The notes: generated by a model not told the origin, from the letters alone. A DNA stretch of 50,757 nucleotides from Nitrospira japonica (GCA_020723105.1 DYJL01000022.1:1-50757), one strand, 5' to 3'. Positions 26,358-36,730 are shown, counted from the stretch's first letter. Translations and numbers: made by a program.

Positions 26358-27335
26358 TTACTGCTCGGCAGAAATCTTTTTAAAGAGGAGACCCGCAGCT
26401 CCGATGGATCCGGCATCTTTTGCCATGGTGCTTTTGAGAATTTTTATGGTTGATGAATAAGGCTTAAAGCTGCGCTTAAAGGCTTCCTTTGTCAATTCTT
26501 CAATAAATAACTCCCATGCGTTAATGAGTCCTCCGCCAATGATTACAGCCTCGATGCTGAAAATATTTATCAAGTTTGAAATACCTATCCCAAGATAATG
26601 CCCCACTTCTCTGAAAATCTCCCTGCTCAGGCTGTCGCCGTCAAGGGCTTTCTGGAAAACAAGTTCAGGAGTAATCTTGTAATAATTTCCGCCGCAGCAA
26701 TCAACCAACAGGCTTTTCGTCCCGCTTTCTATTGAAGTAATGGCTCTATCAATGATAGCCCTGCCGGATGCGTAAGATTCAAGGCAGCCATGGCTGCCGC
26801 AGGGACAAACACGGCCCTTTGGTTCAATGATTATATGCCCTATTTCAAAAGGGCCTTCATAGAGCTTCCCCTTATATATATGTCCGCCGCCAAGACCGGT
26901 CCCAAGTGTAAGAACTACAAAACTATTGATATCCTTGCCAGTGCCAACCCATTTTTCTCCATACGCATATGCATTAGCGTCGTTTTCAACCACAACAGGC
27001 AGATCAAACTCTCTTTCAAATATTTCCTTAATATGTACACCCTCTAACGATGCGATATTGGGAGATTTTATTATTTTCCCGTTTTCCCTGTCTATCAGTC
27101 CGGCAACCCCTATGCCGATACCAGCAAGGCTCGCATTAGACAGCAGCATTTTTATTTTTTCATTCTTCAAGAAAGCCTGCAGGTTTTTAATCAGCAACTC
27201 TTCAATCCTGTCAGATGCTGACGTGGAAACAGGAGGGGTGGGACTTTGCAAACTTGAAAGCACTCTTCCGTCTTCAGCAGCCAGAATAGTTTTCGTATTG
27301 GTTCCGCCAATATCCAGCCCAATTGCAATTCTCAT
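26358..27335 (-). CDS. ROK-family sugar kinase, probably glucokinase
   Basis: The 325 residues have the N-terminal phosphate loop LDIGGTNTK, the sugar-binding ENDANAYAYGE, GTGLGGGHI, and the ROK zinc motif CPCGSHGCLE. These are features of bacterial ROK glucokinases (ATP plus glucose to glucose 6-phosphate), though related N-acetylsugar kinases cannot be excluded. A GGAG site precedes the ATG. It is alone on its strand, with a MITE-like element upstream. Confidence 0.9.
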   Translation of the reverse strand: MRIAIGLDIGGTNTKTILAAEDGRVLSSLQSPTPPVSTSASDRIEELLIKNLQAFLKNEKIKMLLSNASLAGIGIGVAGLIDRENGKIIKSPNIASLEGVHIKEIFEREFDLPVVVENDANAYAYGEKWVGTGKDINSFVVLTLGTGLGGGHIYKGKLYEGPFEIGHIIIEPKGRVCPCGSHGCLESYASGRAIIDRAITSIESGTKSLLVDCCGGNYYKITPELVFQKALDGDSLSREIFREVGHYLGIGISNLINIFSIEAVIIGGGLINAWELFIEELTKEAFKRSFKPYSSTIKILKSTMAKDAGSIGAAGLLFKKISAEQ

Positions 27336-27399
27336 TAATTATCTCCAAAAGTAAATTAGTAAACGTCTTGCTAAGAATTAACCCGCTCTCTTCATAAAT

Positions 27400-27540
27400 T
27401 TGGAGCAGATATGGGTAAAAAATATATTTCGCGATCCCTTAGCGAAAACAGAAGAAATACATTCTGTAAATTCAAGATTTAAAAATTAGTATCCAAAAAT
27501 TTATCGCATTAAAGATATTTATTATCCATGTCTGCTCCAA
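27400..27540. mobile_element. MITE-like element, copy A, complete
   Basis: A 141-bp AT-rich element with near-perfect terminal inverted repeats of about 25 bases (TTGGAGCAGATATGGGTAAA on the left, inverted on the right) and no coding capacity. It matches 16165-16277 on the opposite strand. Within the 331-base gap 27336-27666 it is followed by a small hairpin (27546-27564, CAGCTTAA/TTAAGCTG). Confidence 0.85.
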
Positions 27541-27666
27541 TATAACAGCTTAAGAATTAAGCTGGGTTAAGCAATGTTAATGTTATCATAATGCTAAAGT
27601 TTGTGTAAATCAGATCATCAGGGAACAATCATGCTTAATCCCGGGATAAAACCGGTCTCAGATAAA

Positions 27667-28758
27667 TCAGCTCTTAGCCGGTGAATGCAGAAGAATATTG
27701 TATATTTCTTCAAACTTGTGTGAGTGTTTGATAAACGCCTTTAACACATCCGGATCAAAATGGCCTGGATTTGTGCGTTCATTTCCCTCAACGATTATTT
27801 TGAAGGCCTCTTCGTGTGTAAATGCAGGCTTGTATACTCTCTGATTCCTTATTGCATCATACTGGTCCGCTATACCGACGATCCTTCCCTCAAAAGGGAT
27901 GTCTTCCCCCTTTAATCCCATGGGATACCCTGTTCCATCCCATTTTTCATGATGATTTAAGGCAATAGATGCAGCCAGTTGCAAGACAGGATGTGCGGAA
28001 CCTGTCAGGATTCTTGCGCCATGTGTTGTGTGAGTTTTTATTTTCTCAAATTCTTCGAAGGTCAGGCTGGCCGGTTTTAAAAGGATGCTGTCAACAATTC
28101 CTATCTTGCCAATGTCATGCAGAGGGCTTGCAAGTTTTACGGTCTGAATAAAGTCCTCAGGCATGCCTAATTCTCTGGCCAGCAGTTCTGAGTAAAAGCC
28201 TATTCGGGAGACGTGTTCCATTGCTTCTATATCTCTGAACTCTGCTACAGTTGTTAAACGCTTCACAATGTCATGGCTCAGATTTTCTGCGTGCTTCTTT
28301 GATATTTCCAGTTCTTCGGTCCTCTGTAAGACTATATTCTCCAGATAACGATTATAATCTTCCTTGAGTCTTAAGTAGTTATTGTGCTGAATGGCCTTCT
28401 TTATGGAGTGATGCAGGTAATCAGGGTGAAAAGGTTTCAGGATAAAATCAAAGGCGCCTTTCTTTATTGCAGATATTGCTACATCCAAATCCGCAAATCC
28501 GGTTATTAAAATTACAGGTAGTTGATTGTTAACCTGACGTATTTTCTCGAGTAATTCAATTCCAGACATTCCTGGCATAACAATATCAGTAAGGACCACA
28601 TCAATGTTATCCTTCTGGATTCTTTCCATTACATCTGCTGCACCGTCATAGGTAATTACTGAATAATCCTCCATCTCGCTGAGATACAAAAAGATAGAGT
28701 CCCGCACATCTGCGTCATCATCTACTACGAGAATTACTTTTTTATCTGTCTTGTCCAT
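27667..28758 (-). CDS. response regulator with HD-GYP domain (probable cyclic-di-GMP phosphodiesterase)
   Basis: The receiver domain (about 1-125; Asp in VVLTDIVMPG, Lys in FILKPFHPD) is followed by a coiled coil and an HD-GYP domain (about 165-355) with HDIGKIGIVD, HTTHGARIL, NHHEKWDGTGYP and a GYP-loop. Such proteins hydrolyse cyclic-di-GMP under phosphorylation control. It lacks a neighbouring kinase gene, so the partner is elsewhere. It has its own promoter at 28774-28801, overlapping the end of clpB. Confidence 0.95.
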   Translation of the reverse strand: MDKTDKKVILVVDDDADVRDSIFLYLSEMEDYSVITYDGAADVMERIQKDNIDVVLTDIVMPGMSGIELLEKIRQVNNQLPVILITGFADLDVAISAIKKGAFDFILKPFHPDYLHHSIKKAIQHNNYLRLKEDYNRYLENIVLQRTEELEISKKHAENLSHDIVKRLTTVAEFRDIEAMEHVSRIGFYSELLARELGMPEDFIQTVKLASPLHDIGKIGIVDSILLKPASLTFEEFEKIKTHTTHGARILTGSAHPVLQLAASIALNHHEKWDGTGYPMGLKGEDIPFEGRIVGIADQYDAIRNQRVYKPAFTHEEAFKIIVEGNERTNPGHFDPDVLKAFIKHSHKFEEIYNILLHSPAKS

Positions 28759-28773
28759 TTTTCACCCACGGTT

Positions 28774-28801
28774 ATTATAATACAATTAATTTTTTACGCA
28801 A
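28774..28801 (-). promoter_or_regulatory. sigma-70-type promoter of the HD-GYP regulator
   Basis: TTGCGT (28796-28801), a 16-base spacer and TATAAT (28774-28779). The -35 lies in the last codons of clpB. The leader would be about nine bases, with GGGTG before the ATG at 28758. Confidence 0.45.
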
Positions 28802-31401
28802 CTGGCTTCAGGGTCCGCTATGCTTCTGAAGACAGGCCGGTCCCCTTCCATATCCACCTCGATGCAAGCGCCTTCTTTGAAGGTCCTGCTGAGGAGTTTT
28901 GTGGCAAGAGGTGTGAGAATTTCTCTCTGAATAACACGTTTCAGAGGTCTTGCGCCATAAACCTGATCGTAGCCGATTTCTGCCAGGAAGGCCTTTGCCT
29001 TATCAGTCAGAACAATATCAACATTTTTATCTTTCAGATAGCGCTTTATCCTTTCAATTTGAATATCAACTATTGTCATTAACAATTCTTTTGTAAGCGC
29101 GCGGAATATGATAATCTCATCTACCCTGTTAAGGAATTCCGGCTTGAAGAATTTTCTCAGGTCCTCCATCACATATTTGCGTATCTGAATCTCCTCAGTC
29201 CATTCGGTAAGCATTTCCTGAATATGCTGGCTCCCTATATTCGACGTCATAATGACCACAGTATTTCTGAAATCAACGGTCCTTCCGTGCCCGTCTGTAA
29301 GCCTTCCGTCATCAAGCAGCTGCAGGAGCACATTAAACACCTCCGGATGAGCCTTCTCTACTTCATCAAAAAGTATTACGGCATAAGGCCTTCTCCTGAT
29401 TGCTTCTGTTAACTGCCCGCCTTCCTCATAGCCAACATATCCGGGAGGCGCCCCGATGAGCCTGGATACAGTATGTCTTTCCTGATATTCCGACATGTCA
29501 ATTCTGATCATCGCATCCTCGGCATCAAAGAGAAATTCGGCAAGGGCCCGTGCAAGCTCTGTCTTTCCCACTCCCGTAGGGCCAAGGAAGATAAAAGAGC
29601 CGATAGGCCTGTTTGGATCCTGTATGCCGGCCCGGGCCCTTCTTACAGCATCTGAAACTGCCTTTATGGCCTCCTCCTGTCCGACTACGCGCAGCTTCAG
29701 TCTTTCTTCCATCTTTAGAAGTTTCTCAATCTCGCCTTCAAGCATCCTGTTGACGGGAATGCCGGTCCATTTTGAGACAATCTCCGCAATATCTTCGTCA
29801 TCAACTTCCTCTTTCAGTATCCTGCTCTTACCTTCCTGCTTAAGTTTCTCATTTTCCTCTTCAAGCCTTTTCTGAAGGGAAAGAAGAATGCCGTATTTTA
29901 ATTCTGCAGCCTTATTGAGGTCTCCCTCTCTCTCTGCCTTTTCTGCCTCCATTTTAGTGCGCTCAATCTCTTCTTTTGTTGTGCTTATTTTCCCTATTCC
30001 CTCTTTTTCCCGAAGCCACTGGGCCTTCAATATATCACGCTGCTCTGAAAATTCAGCAATCTCCTTATTTATATGCTCAAGTCTCTGCCTTGAGGCCTCG
30101 TCTTTTTCCTTCATCACGGCCTGCCGTTCGATCTCGTGCTGCCTCAATTTTCTTTCAAGCTCATCAAGTTCTGCAGGCATACTGTCTATCTCCATCTTCA
30201 GCTTTGAGGCTGCTTCATCAATAAGGTCAATGGCCTTATCAGGCAGAAATCTGTCGGATATATATCTATGGCTCAATACGGCAGCAGATACAAGCGCAGA
30301 GTCTTTTATCTTTACTCCGTGATGGACTTCATACTTCTCTTTCAGCCCCCTGAGGATTGATATGGTGTCTTCAACATTGGGCTCCTGTATATAGATTGGC
30401 TGAAAACGCCGCTCAAGTGCAGGGTCTTTTTCAATATGTTTTCTGTATTCTGAAAGAGTTGTTGCTCCCACACATCTCAGCTCTCCTCTTGCAAGCGCCG
30501 GTTTCAGCATATTTGATGCGTCAATGGCTCCTTCTGCAGCGCCAGCGCCTACAACGGTATGAAGCTCATCAATAAAAAGAATTACATTACCCTGAGCCTC
30601 TTCTATTTCTTTCAGAACTGCCTTGAGCCTTTCCTCAAATTCGCCCCTGTATTTTGCACCGGCAACGAGTGCCCCCATATCAAGCGCCACGACCCTCTTG
30701 TCTTTCAGGCTATGTGGCACATCGCCTGATGTGATTCTCTGTGCAAGACCTTCGGCAATTGCTGTTTTGCCCACACCAGGCTCGCCTATCACAACCGGAT
30801 TATTTTTAGTCCTGCGGGAAAGCACCTGGATTACCCTCCTGATTTCCTCGTCTCTTCCGATAACAGGATCGAGTTTGCCTCTCCTGGCAAGGTCTGTTAA
30901 ATCCTTTGCATATCTTTTCAAGGCCTGATATTTTTCCTCCGGCGTCGGATCAGTAACCCGTTGGGTTCCTCTAATCTCCCGCATTGCTGAAAGAATGTTG
31001 TTATCATTTATGCCAAGTTTCTTGAGAAGCTTTTCTGCCTTATTTTTAGTTTTTATAATACCGAGAAGCAGATGCTCTACACTTACATATTCATCCTTTA
31101 AATGTCCTGCCTCCTGAAAGGCACTTTCAAATACGTCCTTTAATTCCTGCGTAATATACAGCTGTCCCACAGGTGAGGGGCCGAGGACTTTTGGAAATTT
31201 CTCTATCTCTGCCTCAATTTCTTTCCTGAGTACAGCTATATCAACTCCAAGTTTTTTTATAATATCTATTGCAATTCCTTCCTCAAGCAGGACGTGCAGA
31301 AGATGCTCTACACCCACCTGCTGGTTGCCTTTTTGCTGAGCCAGGTCCTGAGCCTTCTGAACCATCTCCTGACTCTTGATTGTAAATTTATCAAATCTCA
31401 T
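28786..31401 (-). CDS. clpB: ATP-dependent disaggregase ClpB
   Basis: ClpB rescues aggregated proteins with DnaK/DnaJ. The 871 residues are full length. It has the N-terminal repeat domain, a first ATPase (Walker [14 protein letters not shown] near residue 200, VILFIDELH), the long coiled-coil M domain (about 405-530) and a second ATPase ([11 protein letters not shown] near 605, [10 protein letters not shown]). Its start overlaps the hspR stop by four bases, so it is part of the dnaJ-hspR-clpB operon. Confidence 0.98.
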   Translation of the reverse strand: MRFDKFTIKSQEMVQKAQDLAQQKGNQQVGVEHLLHVLLEEGIAIDIIKKLGVDIAVLRKEIEAEIEKFPKVLGPSPVGQLYITQELKDVFESAFQEAGHLKDEYVSVEHLLLGIIKTKNKAEKLLKKLGINDNNILSAMREIRGTQRVTDPTPEEKYQALKRYAKDLTDLARRGKLDPVIGRDEEIRRVIQVLSRRTKNNPVVIGEPGVGKTAIAEGLAQRITSGDVPHSLKDKRVVALDMGALVAGAKYRGEFEERLKAVLKEIEEAQGNVILFIDELHTVVGAGAAEGAIDASNMLKPALARGELRCVGATTLSEYRKHIEKDPALERRFQPIYIQEPNVEDTISILRGLKEKYEVHHGVKIKDSALVSAAVLSHRYISDRFLPDKAIDLIDEAASKLKMEIDSMPAELDELERKLRQHEIERQAVMKEKDEASRQRLEHINKEIAEFSEQRDILKAQWLREKEGIGKISTTKEEIERTKMEAEKAEREGDLNKAAELKYGILLSLQKRLEEENEKLKQEGKSRILKEEVDDEDIAEIVSKWTGIPVNRMLEGEIEKLLKMEERLKLRVVGQEEAIKAVSDAVRRARAGIQDPNRPIGSFIFLGPTGVGKTELARALAEFLFDAEDAMIRIDMSEYQERHTVSRLIGAPPGYVGYEEGGQLTEAIRRRPYAVILFDEVEKAHPEVFNVLLQLLDDGRLTDGHGRTVDFRNTVVIMTSNIGSQHIQEMLTEWTEEIQIRKYVMEDLRKFFKPEFLNRVDEIIIFRALTKELLMTIVDIQIERIKRYLKDKNVDIVLTDKAKAFLAEIGYDQVYGARPLKRVIQREILTPLATKLLSRTFKEGACIEVDMEGDRPVFRSIADPEASCVKN

Positions 31402-31742
31402 CTTTCCTCCTCAAATGCGTCCCGTATTCTCCTCTCAAATCTTTTTCTTGTATCTCTTTCAAGATAGTCCAGCATTTCCTCCATCTCAGTATAAAGAGCC
31501 TCCATCCTCTGTTTCATCCTGAGAATTATATCCACACCGGCCCTGTTAACACCGAGTTCCTTGGTCAGGCTCAGTATGGTTTTTATGCGTCTCAGGTCTT
31601 CCTGAGAATATAATCTGGCCCCGCCAACCCTCTTAGGATTCAAAAAACCTTCTCTTTCATATAACCTTAATGTTTGCGGATGGATATGAAACATCTCACA
31701 AACCACCCCGATCATAAATAATGGACGAGTCTTGTCTTTCAT
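31398..31742 (-). CDS. hspR: heat-shock repressor HspR (MerR family)
   Basis: The 114 residues have an N-terminal MerR helix-turn-helix ([32 protein letters not shown]-like) and a C-terminal coiled coil. Position between dnaJ and clpB, with ATGA overlaps at both ends, is diagnostic of HspR. It represses the operon by binding HAIR elements, usually with DnaK as co-repressor. A HAIR-like site lies in the dnaJ promoter. Confidence 0.92.
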   Translation of the reverse strand: MKDKTRPLFMIGVVCEMFHIHPQTLRLYEREGFLNPKRVGGARLYSQEDLRRIKTILSLTKELGVNRAGVDIILRMKQRMEALYTEMEEMLDYLERDTRKRFERRIRDAFEEER

Positions 31743-32803
31743 GAGCGCTGCTCCCCTTTATATGCCTTTTCTATCTCATGCAGCGCTTCCTTTGTCTTTG
31801 CATTAATTGTCCTGGGGACCATAATTTTTATCACTGCAAATTCGTCCCCCTTTATTCCGGTCTTTCTGTTTGGAATGCCTTTACCTTTTAATCTGAATTT
31901 TTTCCCGCTGTCAGTTTCTGAAGGGAGTGTCATTGTAACTGGACCGTCAAGTGTCGGGACCTGGATTTTCCCACCAAGAACCGCTTCAACAAAAGTAACC
32001 GGAACTTCCACATAAATATTATTCCCCTCTCTTTTAAACAAAGGGTGCTGCGTCACAGCCAGTTCGATATATAAATCACCAGGAGGGCCACCTTTAGTAC
32101 CTGCACCGCCCATACCTTTGAGTTTAATTCTGCTGCCGGTTTCAGCTCCCGGAGGAATCTTGACCTTTATAGTTTCTGCCGCCATGCCAAGCCCTTTCCC
32201 CCTGCAAGTCTTGCAGGCCCTTGTGATTACTTTTCCACTTCCCTTACATGACGGACATGCATGGCTCATTCTGAAAACCCCTCTGCTTTGTTTTAATGAA
32301 CCAATACCCTTGCAATGCGAACATATTTGCGAACTTTCTGCTCCGCTGCCTGTACAGGTTTTACAAACAACCTCTTTTGTCAGACTAAGCGATTTTGTCG
32401 CTCCTTTGTATGCTTCTTCAAGGGAGATATCAAGAGATGTAACCAGGTCCGAGCCTTTTAGCGGAACATCCTCCTGCCTGAGATTCCTGAATAAATCTGA
32501 AAAGATGTCTTCAGTGCCTCCAAAACCAAAATCAAAACCACGCGTTCTGAACCCTTCAAATCCAGGGCCTGTTTCAAACTCGGCCTTGCCGAACTGATCA
32601 TATTCCGCTCGCTTCTTTGAGTCACTCAGGACCTCATATGCCTCATTGATTTCCTTGAATTTCTTCTCAGCGCCCTTGTCACCCGGATTTAAATCAGGAT
32701 GATGCTTTCTTGCCAAACGCCGATACGCCTTTTTTATCTCATCTACTGAAGCATCTTTCTTAACGCCAAGGATCTCATAATAATCCTGAGTTGTAGTAGA
32801 CAT
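31739..32803 (-). CDS. dnaJ: DnaJ-family co-chaperone
   Basis: The J domain (about 5-70) has the HPD tripeptide in [11 protein letters not shown] Gly/Phe-rich linker and a zinc-binding region with four CxxC motifs (CKTCTG, CSHCKG, CPSCKG, CKTCRG) follow, then the C-terminal substrate domains. At 354 residues it is a type I DnaJ. No dnaK or grpE is beside it. AAGGGA lies upstream of the ATG. It is the first gene of the HspR-controlled operon. Confidence 0.95.
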   Translation of the reverse strand: MSTTTQDYYEILGVKKDASVDEIKKAYRRLARKHHPDLNPGDKGAEKKFKEINEAYEVLSDSKKRAEYDQFGKAEFETGPGFEGFRTRGFDFGFGGTEDIFSDLFRNLRQEDVPLKGSDLVTSLDISLEEAYKGATKSLSLTKEVVCKTCTGSGAESSQICSHCKGIGSLKQSRGVFRMSHACPSCKGSGKVITRACKTCRGKGLGMAAETIKVKIPPGAETGSRIKLKGMGGAGTKGGPPGDLYIELAVTQHPLFKREGNNIYVEVPVTFVEAVLGGKIQVPTLDGPVTMTLPSETDSGKKFRLKGKGIPNRKTGIKGDEFAVIKIMVPRTINAKTKEALHEIEKAYKGEQRS

Positions 32804-32850
32804 TGCACATCCCTTCTTTTTAGTTCAAATTGGCACTTTCTACAGATTCT

Positions 32851-32880
32851 ATAATATCACTTGATATAATACGTGTCAAT
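32851..32880 (-). promoter_or_regulatory. dnaJ-hspR-clpB promoter with HAIR-like HspR operator
   Basis: A near-perfect sigma-70 promoter (TTGACA 32874-32879, 17-base spacer, TATTAT 32851-32856). Overlapping it, CTTGA (32860-32864), 11 bases and TCAA (32876-32879) reproduce the geometry of the HAIR operator CTTGAGT-N7-ACTCAAG. HspR bound here would block polymerase. Confidence 0.7.
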
Positions 32881-32987
32881 TATTATTATACGTTGCCCCT
32901 CATATTGATGCCCCTTAAAAAGAAGATAGGTGCAGGGATTATTTATCATGTATTGCAGCACAAAGCAAGCAGAAATTTATGGCAGAA

Positions 32988-33012
32988 AGTAACCCTTCAG
33001 TGAAGGGTTACT
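32988..33012. terminator. hairpin downstream of the DUF2064 gene
   Basis: A perfect 12-base palindromic stem (AGTAACCCTTCA/TGAAGGGTTACT) with a single central base. It is downstream of the 33041 stop on the minus strand; only a weak T-rich stretch follows. It may end that transcript. Confidence 0.45.
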
Positions 33013-33040
33013 GGCAAAAGGTAAATAAAGGGGAAAGAAA

Positions 33041-33685
33041 TCAGAAGGCTGGAAGAAAGGGTTTCCTGTTTAAATACTTTAGGTGCTTTTTCAGAAGCCT
33101 CAGTTCTTCGATTGTATCAACATCATACCAAAACGGGAGGAGACATACCTTGATATCCAGATGTTCTATGTTATCGAGAGTTTTATTTAATACTTTGGCT
33201 GAGTCCCAAGGGATGTCATGAAATATATCAGGCACTATTTTATTTTTTGCACCTATCAAATACAGCCCGCCGTCACAGCAGGGGCCGAGCACAAAATCAT
33301 GCTTCTCAAGAGCAGCAAACGCCTTATTAATATACGTCAGAGGAATTGTCGGACTGTCACTGCCAATCAAAACTATTTCAGAATATCCTTTTTTAAAATA
33401 ATCCTTGAAAGCATTAACAATCTTCTCTCCAAGGTTTGAACCGCGCTGATTAAAACTTTTAAGTTTAAATTTCCTTGAAATCTCTGTCAGGAAGGCATGG
33501 TCTCTTGATGGAGCACAGCCTAAAAACCTGTCTACTCCTTTTAATCGTGCGCCTTGTGAAGCTATTTCAGTTATAAACGTTTTGTAGATTTCAGCAATCC
33601 TGTCAGGCTGAAGGTCCGGCTGCAGCCTTGTTTTTACTGTGCCGGGAACCGGGGCCTTAACAAAAGTAATAAATGCTTTTTTCAT
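33041..33685 (-). CDS. DUF2064 / TIGR04282-family glycosyltransferase-like protein
   Basis: The 214 residues have the GT-A-like N-terminal FVKAPVPGTVKTRL, the VLIGSDSPTIP motif holding the Asp that binds metal, and GPCCDGGLYLIG. Family members include the transferase annotated in arsenosugar biosynthesis, but most are of unknown substrate. There is no arsenic gene nearby, so the role stays open. There is no ribosome site; a TACATT box lies five bases before the ATG. It is divergent from the EndoQ-like gene. Confidence 0.85.
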   Translation of the reverse strand: MKKAFITFVKAPVPGTVKTRLQPDLQPDRIAEIYKTFITEIASQGARLKGVDRFLGCAPSRDHAFLTEISRKFKLKSFNQRGSNLGEKIVNAFKDYFKKGYSEIVLIGSDSPTIPLTYINKAFAALEKHDFVLGPCCDGGLYLIGAKNKIVPDIFHDIPWDSAKVLNKTLDNIEHLDIKVCLLPFWYDVDTIEELRLLKKHLKYLNRKPFLPAF

Positions 33686-33795
33686 GATTGAATGTAGTTT
33701 AATGAATCCTTGACAATGATTGCAATGTACGTAGCTCTTTCGTTAACATCCTGCCGAAAGTTAAGTTTTTATCGTAACTGAAATTAATTTCTTAA

Positions 33796-33804
33796 TGTTA
33801 TAAT
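33796..33804 (+). promoter_or_regulatory. extended -10 promoter of the EndoQ-like gene
   Basis: TGTTATAAT (TGn plus consensus TATAAT) ends five bases before the ATG at 33810, leaving no space for a leader. Confidence 0.5.
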
Positions 33805-33809
33805 CCTCC

Positions 33810-35039
33810 ATGCAATTTATTGCAGACCTTCATATACATTCAAAATATTCACGCGCTACAAGCAGGGACATGTCTCCTGAAAGTATCTGGAAATGGGCCC
33901 AGCTTAAAGGGATTACCATAATAGGCACTGGCGACTTCACACATCCCGGATGGCTAACAGAGCTGAAAGAAAAGCTTAATCCGGCTGATAACGGTCTGTT
34001 CAGGCTGAAAGAGGAATTCTTCCCGGATGATATACCTGCTTCCTGCAAGTCAGAGGTATTCTTCCTGCTCTCCGCAGAGATAAGCTGCATTTACAGCAAG
34101 AACGGAAAAACGCGCAAAATACATTCCATAATCTTTGCTCCGGATTTTGCCGATGCAGCAAAGATAAATTCGGTATTATCAAAAATCGGCAACCTCAAGT
34201 CTGATGGAAGACCAATACTGGGACTCAATGCAAAGGAACTCCTGAAAATCGTACTGGACGCCTCACCTGATGCCATGCTGGTCCCTGCTCATGCCTGGAC
34301 CCCGCATTTTTCCGTCTTTGGCGCCATGTCGGGTTTTGATTCCCTTGAAGAATGCTTTGAAGAATGGACCCCATATATCCACGCTATCGAAACAGGACTT
34401 TCATCGGACCCTGCAATGAACCGGAGGCTTTCGGCTCTTGACAGGATAACTCTTATTTCCAATTCTGATGCGCATTCTCCAGCAAAGATAGGGCGTGAGG
34501 CCAATATTTTCAACACTGAAATTTCGTATAAGCATGTTATGGATGCAATAAAGACTAAAAAAGGTTTTCTCGGCACCATAGAGTTTTTTCCGGAAGAAGG
34601 GAAATACCATTATGACGGGCATAGTTCATGTGGGGTAAGTCTATCTCCTGAAGAAACAATAAAGCATAACTACCTATGTCCGGTATGCGGCAAAAAAGTT
34701 ACGGTTGGAGTAATGCACAGAGTTGAAAAACTTGCCGACAGAAAAGAAGGTTTTAAATCCAGAGAGGCCCCGATTTTCCATTCAACAATCCCCCTCCCTG
34801 AGCTTATTGCCGAAACCCTGAAGGTTGGCGTAAACAGCAAAGCAGTTGCAAAGGCATATCAGCAACTTCTGCAGAAGCTCGGCAATGAATTTAAAATCCT
34901 CATGAGTCTCTCCTTGCATGAAATTGAAGAAGCCGGCAGCTCCCTTATCAGAGAGGCAATATCCAGGATGCGTTCAGGTGATATCCATATTACTCCTGGA
35001 TTCGATGGTGAGTATGGAAAGGTAAATGTTTTTGAATAG
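33810..35039 (+). CDS. endonuclease Q-like PHP-domain protein (TIGR00375 family)
   Basis: The 409 residues start with a PHP metal site (DLHIHSKYSRATSRDM, then GTGDFTHPGW), with further His/Asp in NSDAHSPAKIG. A C-terminal zinc ribbon (CG, then CPVCGKKV) and a helix-rich tail follow. This is the layout of EndoQ, which nicks DNA 5' of deaminated bases (uracil, hypoxanthine) in archaea and some bacteria. Older annotations call the family UvrD-like. Here it would be a stand-alone deaminated-base repair enzyme. Convergent with the GT-C gene, 12 bases apart. Confidence 0.85.
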   Translation: MQFIADLHIHSKYSRATSRDMSPESIWKWAQLKGITIIGTGDFTHPGWLTELKEKLNPADNGLFRLKEEFFPDDIPASCKSEVFFLLSAEISCIYSKNGKTRKIHSIIFAPDFADAAKINSVLSKIGNLKSDGRPILGLNAKELLKIVLDASPDAMLVPAHAWTPHFSVFGAMSGFDSLEECFEEWTPYIHAIETGLSSDPAMNRRLSALDRITLISNSDAHSPAKIGREANIFNTEISYKHVMDAIKTKKGFLGTIEFFPEEGKYHYDGHSSCGVSLSPEETIKHNYLCPVCGKKVTVGVMHRVEKLADRKEGFKSREAPIFHSTIPLPELIAETLKVGVNSKAVAKAYQQLLQKLGNEFKILMSLSLHEIEEAGSSLIREAISRMRSGDIHITPGFDGEYGKVNVFE

Positions 35040-35051
35040 TCCGGATTATAC

Positions 35052-36698
35052 TTACTGGATTAAAACAGGCTCTGTGTCCCTGTTTTTTAGAGAATAAATC
35101 GCTAACCCCTGTATCTCGCCATGAGTCAGCTCCCTGTATTGCGATAAAAACTGAGGGGCGCTGTCCGGGTCTCCCCAGAAAAAATAATAATCAATATTAT
35201 ACTTTCTTAATTCGTTCTCTAACTCATCATCCCTGATATTTTCCCTCGCCTGGCCATAATATCTGCTCTTTAACCAGTAAGCCAGGCGAAAGGTCTGATG
35301 CCATGCGTCGTGCGTTGAGGCTTCCAGCTTTTTTCTGTTTGAAGCTATATTGCCGTGAATGTCATACCGCTTATTCAATTCCATACCGAGAGTATGCATC
35401 TCCTTATTAATATTTTTTTTACTTGTCTCTACGTATACCTTTACCGGGGTCAGGATGAAAGACACTATGAAAAATAGTGCCAACATGTTTTTCATTGCCT
35501 TATTTTTAAAAAACTCGTTCTGAAATAATTCCTGAAGCACCCTGGCGCCCATCAGCAAAAGAAGAATATTAACGATCCATAAATACCGCGCCTCGAAATG
35601 GAATACCGTGTACCCCCCCGTGTATAACATAATAGTCAATAATGGATAAAGTATTTCCCCGCGTAAAAATACCTTATTAAGGGGCTGAGCAAATATCAGC
35701 AATATATAAGCAATAACGATTGTAATGGACAATCTGGAAAAAGATTCATATATGCTTAGGCCTTCAAAAATGTTCTCAGTAAAATTAGAAATAAAATATT
35801 TAAATGAACTTCGTGACTCCATCGGATTCCAGGTTTTTTTCCTCGCATAAGTCGGGTCTTCATAAATAACAAACGCCGTTTCATTGGGCGGCTCAAAAAA
35901 TCCTTCAAAAAATATGGGGTCGCCTTTTTCGAGCGTCTCATGTACAGAGCCCGGGCCTAAGGATGCAAAGACCCCTCTTCCCATATTTGAAATTGTGAAG
36001 CGATCATATTTATTACTGATTAATGCGATCCAGATACCACTTAAAAGGAAAAACAGGATAAAACCGGCCCATGCATTCCTGAGCACGTTTTTCTTATGTC
36101 CCTTTAATGAACTGCTAAAATAATGACATATATTAATCAACAAAAAGTGGCTGATAAAAAAAGGGAAGCCGTATGGTTTGGCAAAATATGCAACAGCGCC
36201 TAACACGCCGCTTAAGACAGCATTAGATACCCGGTCCGGATATTCTTTCTTAAACACAACGTTTAAATAAAAAACAAGTATGCATAAAAGTAAGAAATCC
36301 ATAGGTTCTATGATTGAAATAAATAAAAGAATGGGAACCATTGGGAGCAGGATAATACTTCTGATCTCCTCACTTATCTGAAAATGACAGGATAATTTCC
36401 ATACGCCTGTCAGTGTTAACAATCCGAAAATCAGATTCAGGGCATTTATCGCAAACAGATGAGATGCTCCAAGATACAGAAAAGGGATTAACAGCCAGGA
36501 AAGCAGAGGCCCCCAGTAACCATTGATCGCATTGCTGAAATCACCGGCTATATATTTTTCAGCAATGCTCAAATATAAGGTTGCATCACCCGTTAATCTC
36601 TCATAGTGATTAAAAGCAATGATGAATACAGAATACGTAAAAAGCGACAGGATGAGAAAAGGGGAATGCATGTTAGATTTATGGAGAGGACTTTTCAT
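35052..36698 (-). CDS. GT-C-type polytopic membrane glycosyltransferase (GT39-like)
   Basis: The 548 residues have about ten to twelve membrane segments. An acidic first loop (TGDATLYLSIAEKYIAGDFSNA) and the GYWGPLLSWLLIPF segment are the usual signature of dolichyl- or undecaprenyl-phosphate-sugar-dependent GT-C enzymes. A periplasmic C-terminal domain follows. The sugar and acceptor cannot be told. No glycan cluster is adjacent. There is no ribosome site; TACAAT lies seven bases upstream of the ATG. Confidence 0.8.
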   Translation of the reverse strand: MKSPLHKSNMHSPFLILSLFTYSVFIIAFNHYERLTGDATLYLSIAEKYIAGDFSNAINGYWGPLLSWLLIPFLYLGASHLFAINALNLIFGLLTLTGVWKLSCHFQISEEIRSIILLPMVPILLFISIIEPMDFLLLCILVFYLNVVFKKEYPDRVSNAVLSGVLGAVAYFAKPYGFPFFISHFLLINICHYFSSSLKGHKKNVLRNAWAGFILFFLLSGIWIALISNKYDRFTISNMGRGVFASLGPGSVHETLEKGDPIFFEGFFEPPNETAFVIYEDPTYARKKTWNPMESRSSFKYFISNFTENIFEGLSIYESFSRLSITIVIAYILLIFAQPLNKVFLRGEILYPLLTIMLYTGGYTVFHFEARYLWIVNILLLLMGARVLQELFQNEFFKNKAMKNMLALFFIVSFILTPVKVYVETSKKNINKEMHTLGMELNKRYDIHGNIASNRKKLEASTHDAWHQTFRLAYWLKSRYYGQARENIRDDELENELRKYNIDYYFFWGDPDSAPQFLSQYRELTHGEIQGLAIYSLKNRDTEPVLIQ

Positions 36699-36730
36699 TT
36701 AAATAATTGTAACATCAGTTAATATATTTA

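Noticed and set aside
32118-32597. 159-residue open frame on the plus strand over dnaJ
   Set aside because: Antisense to the zinc-finger region of dnaJ; Leu/Ser/Pro-rich composition typical of shadows.
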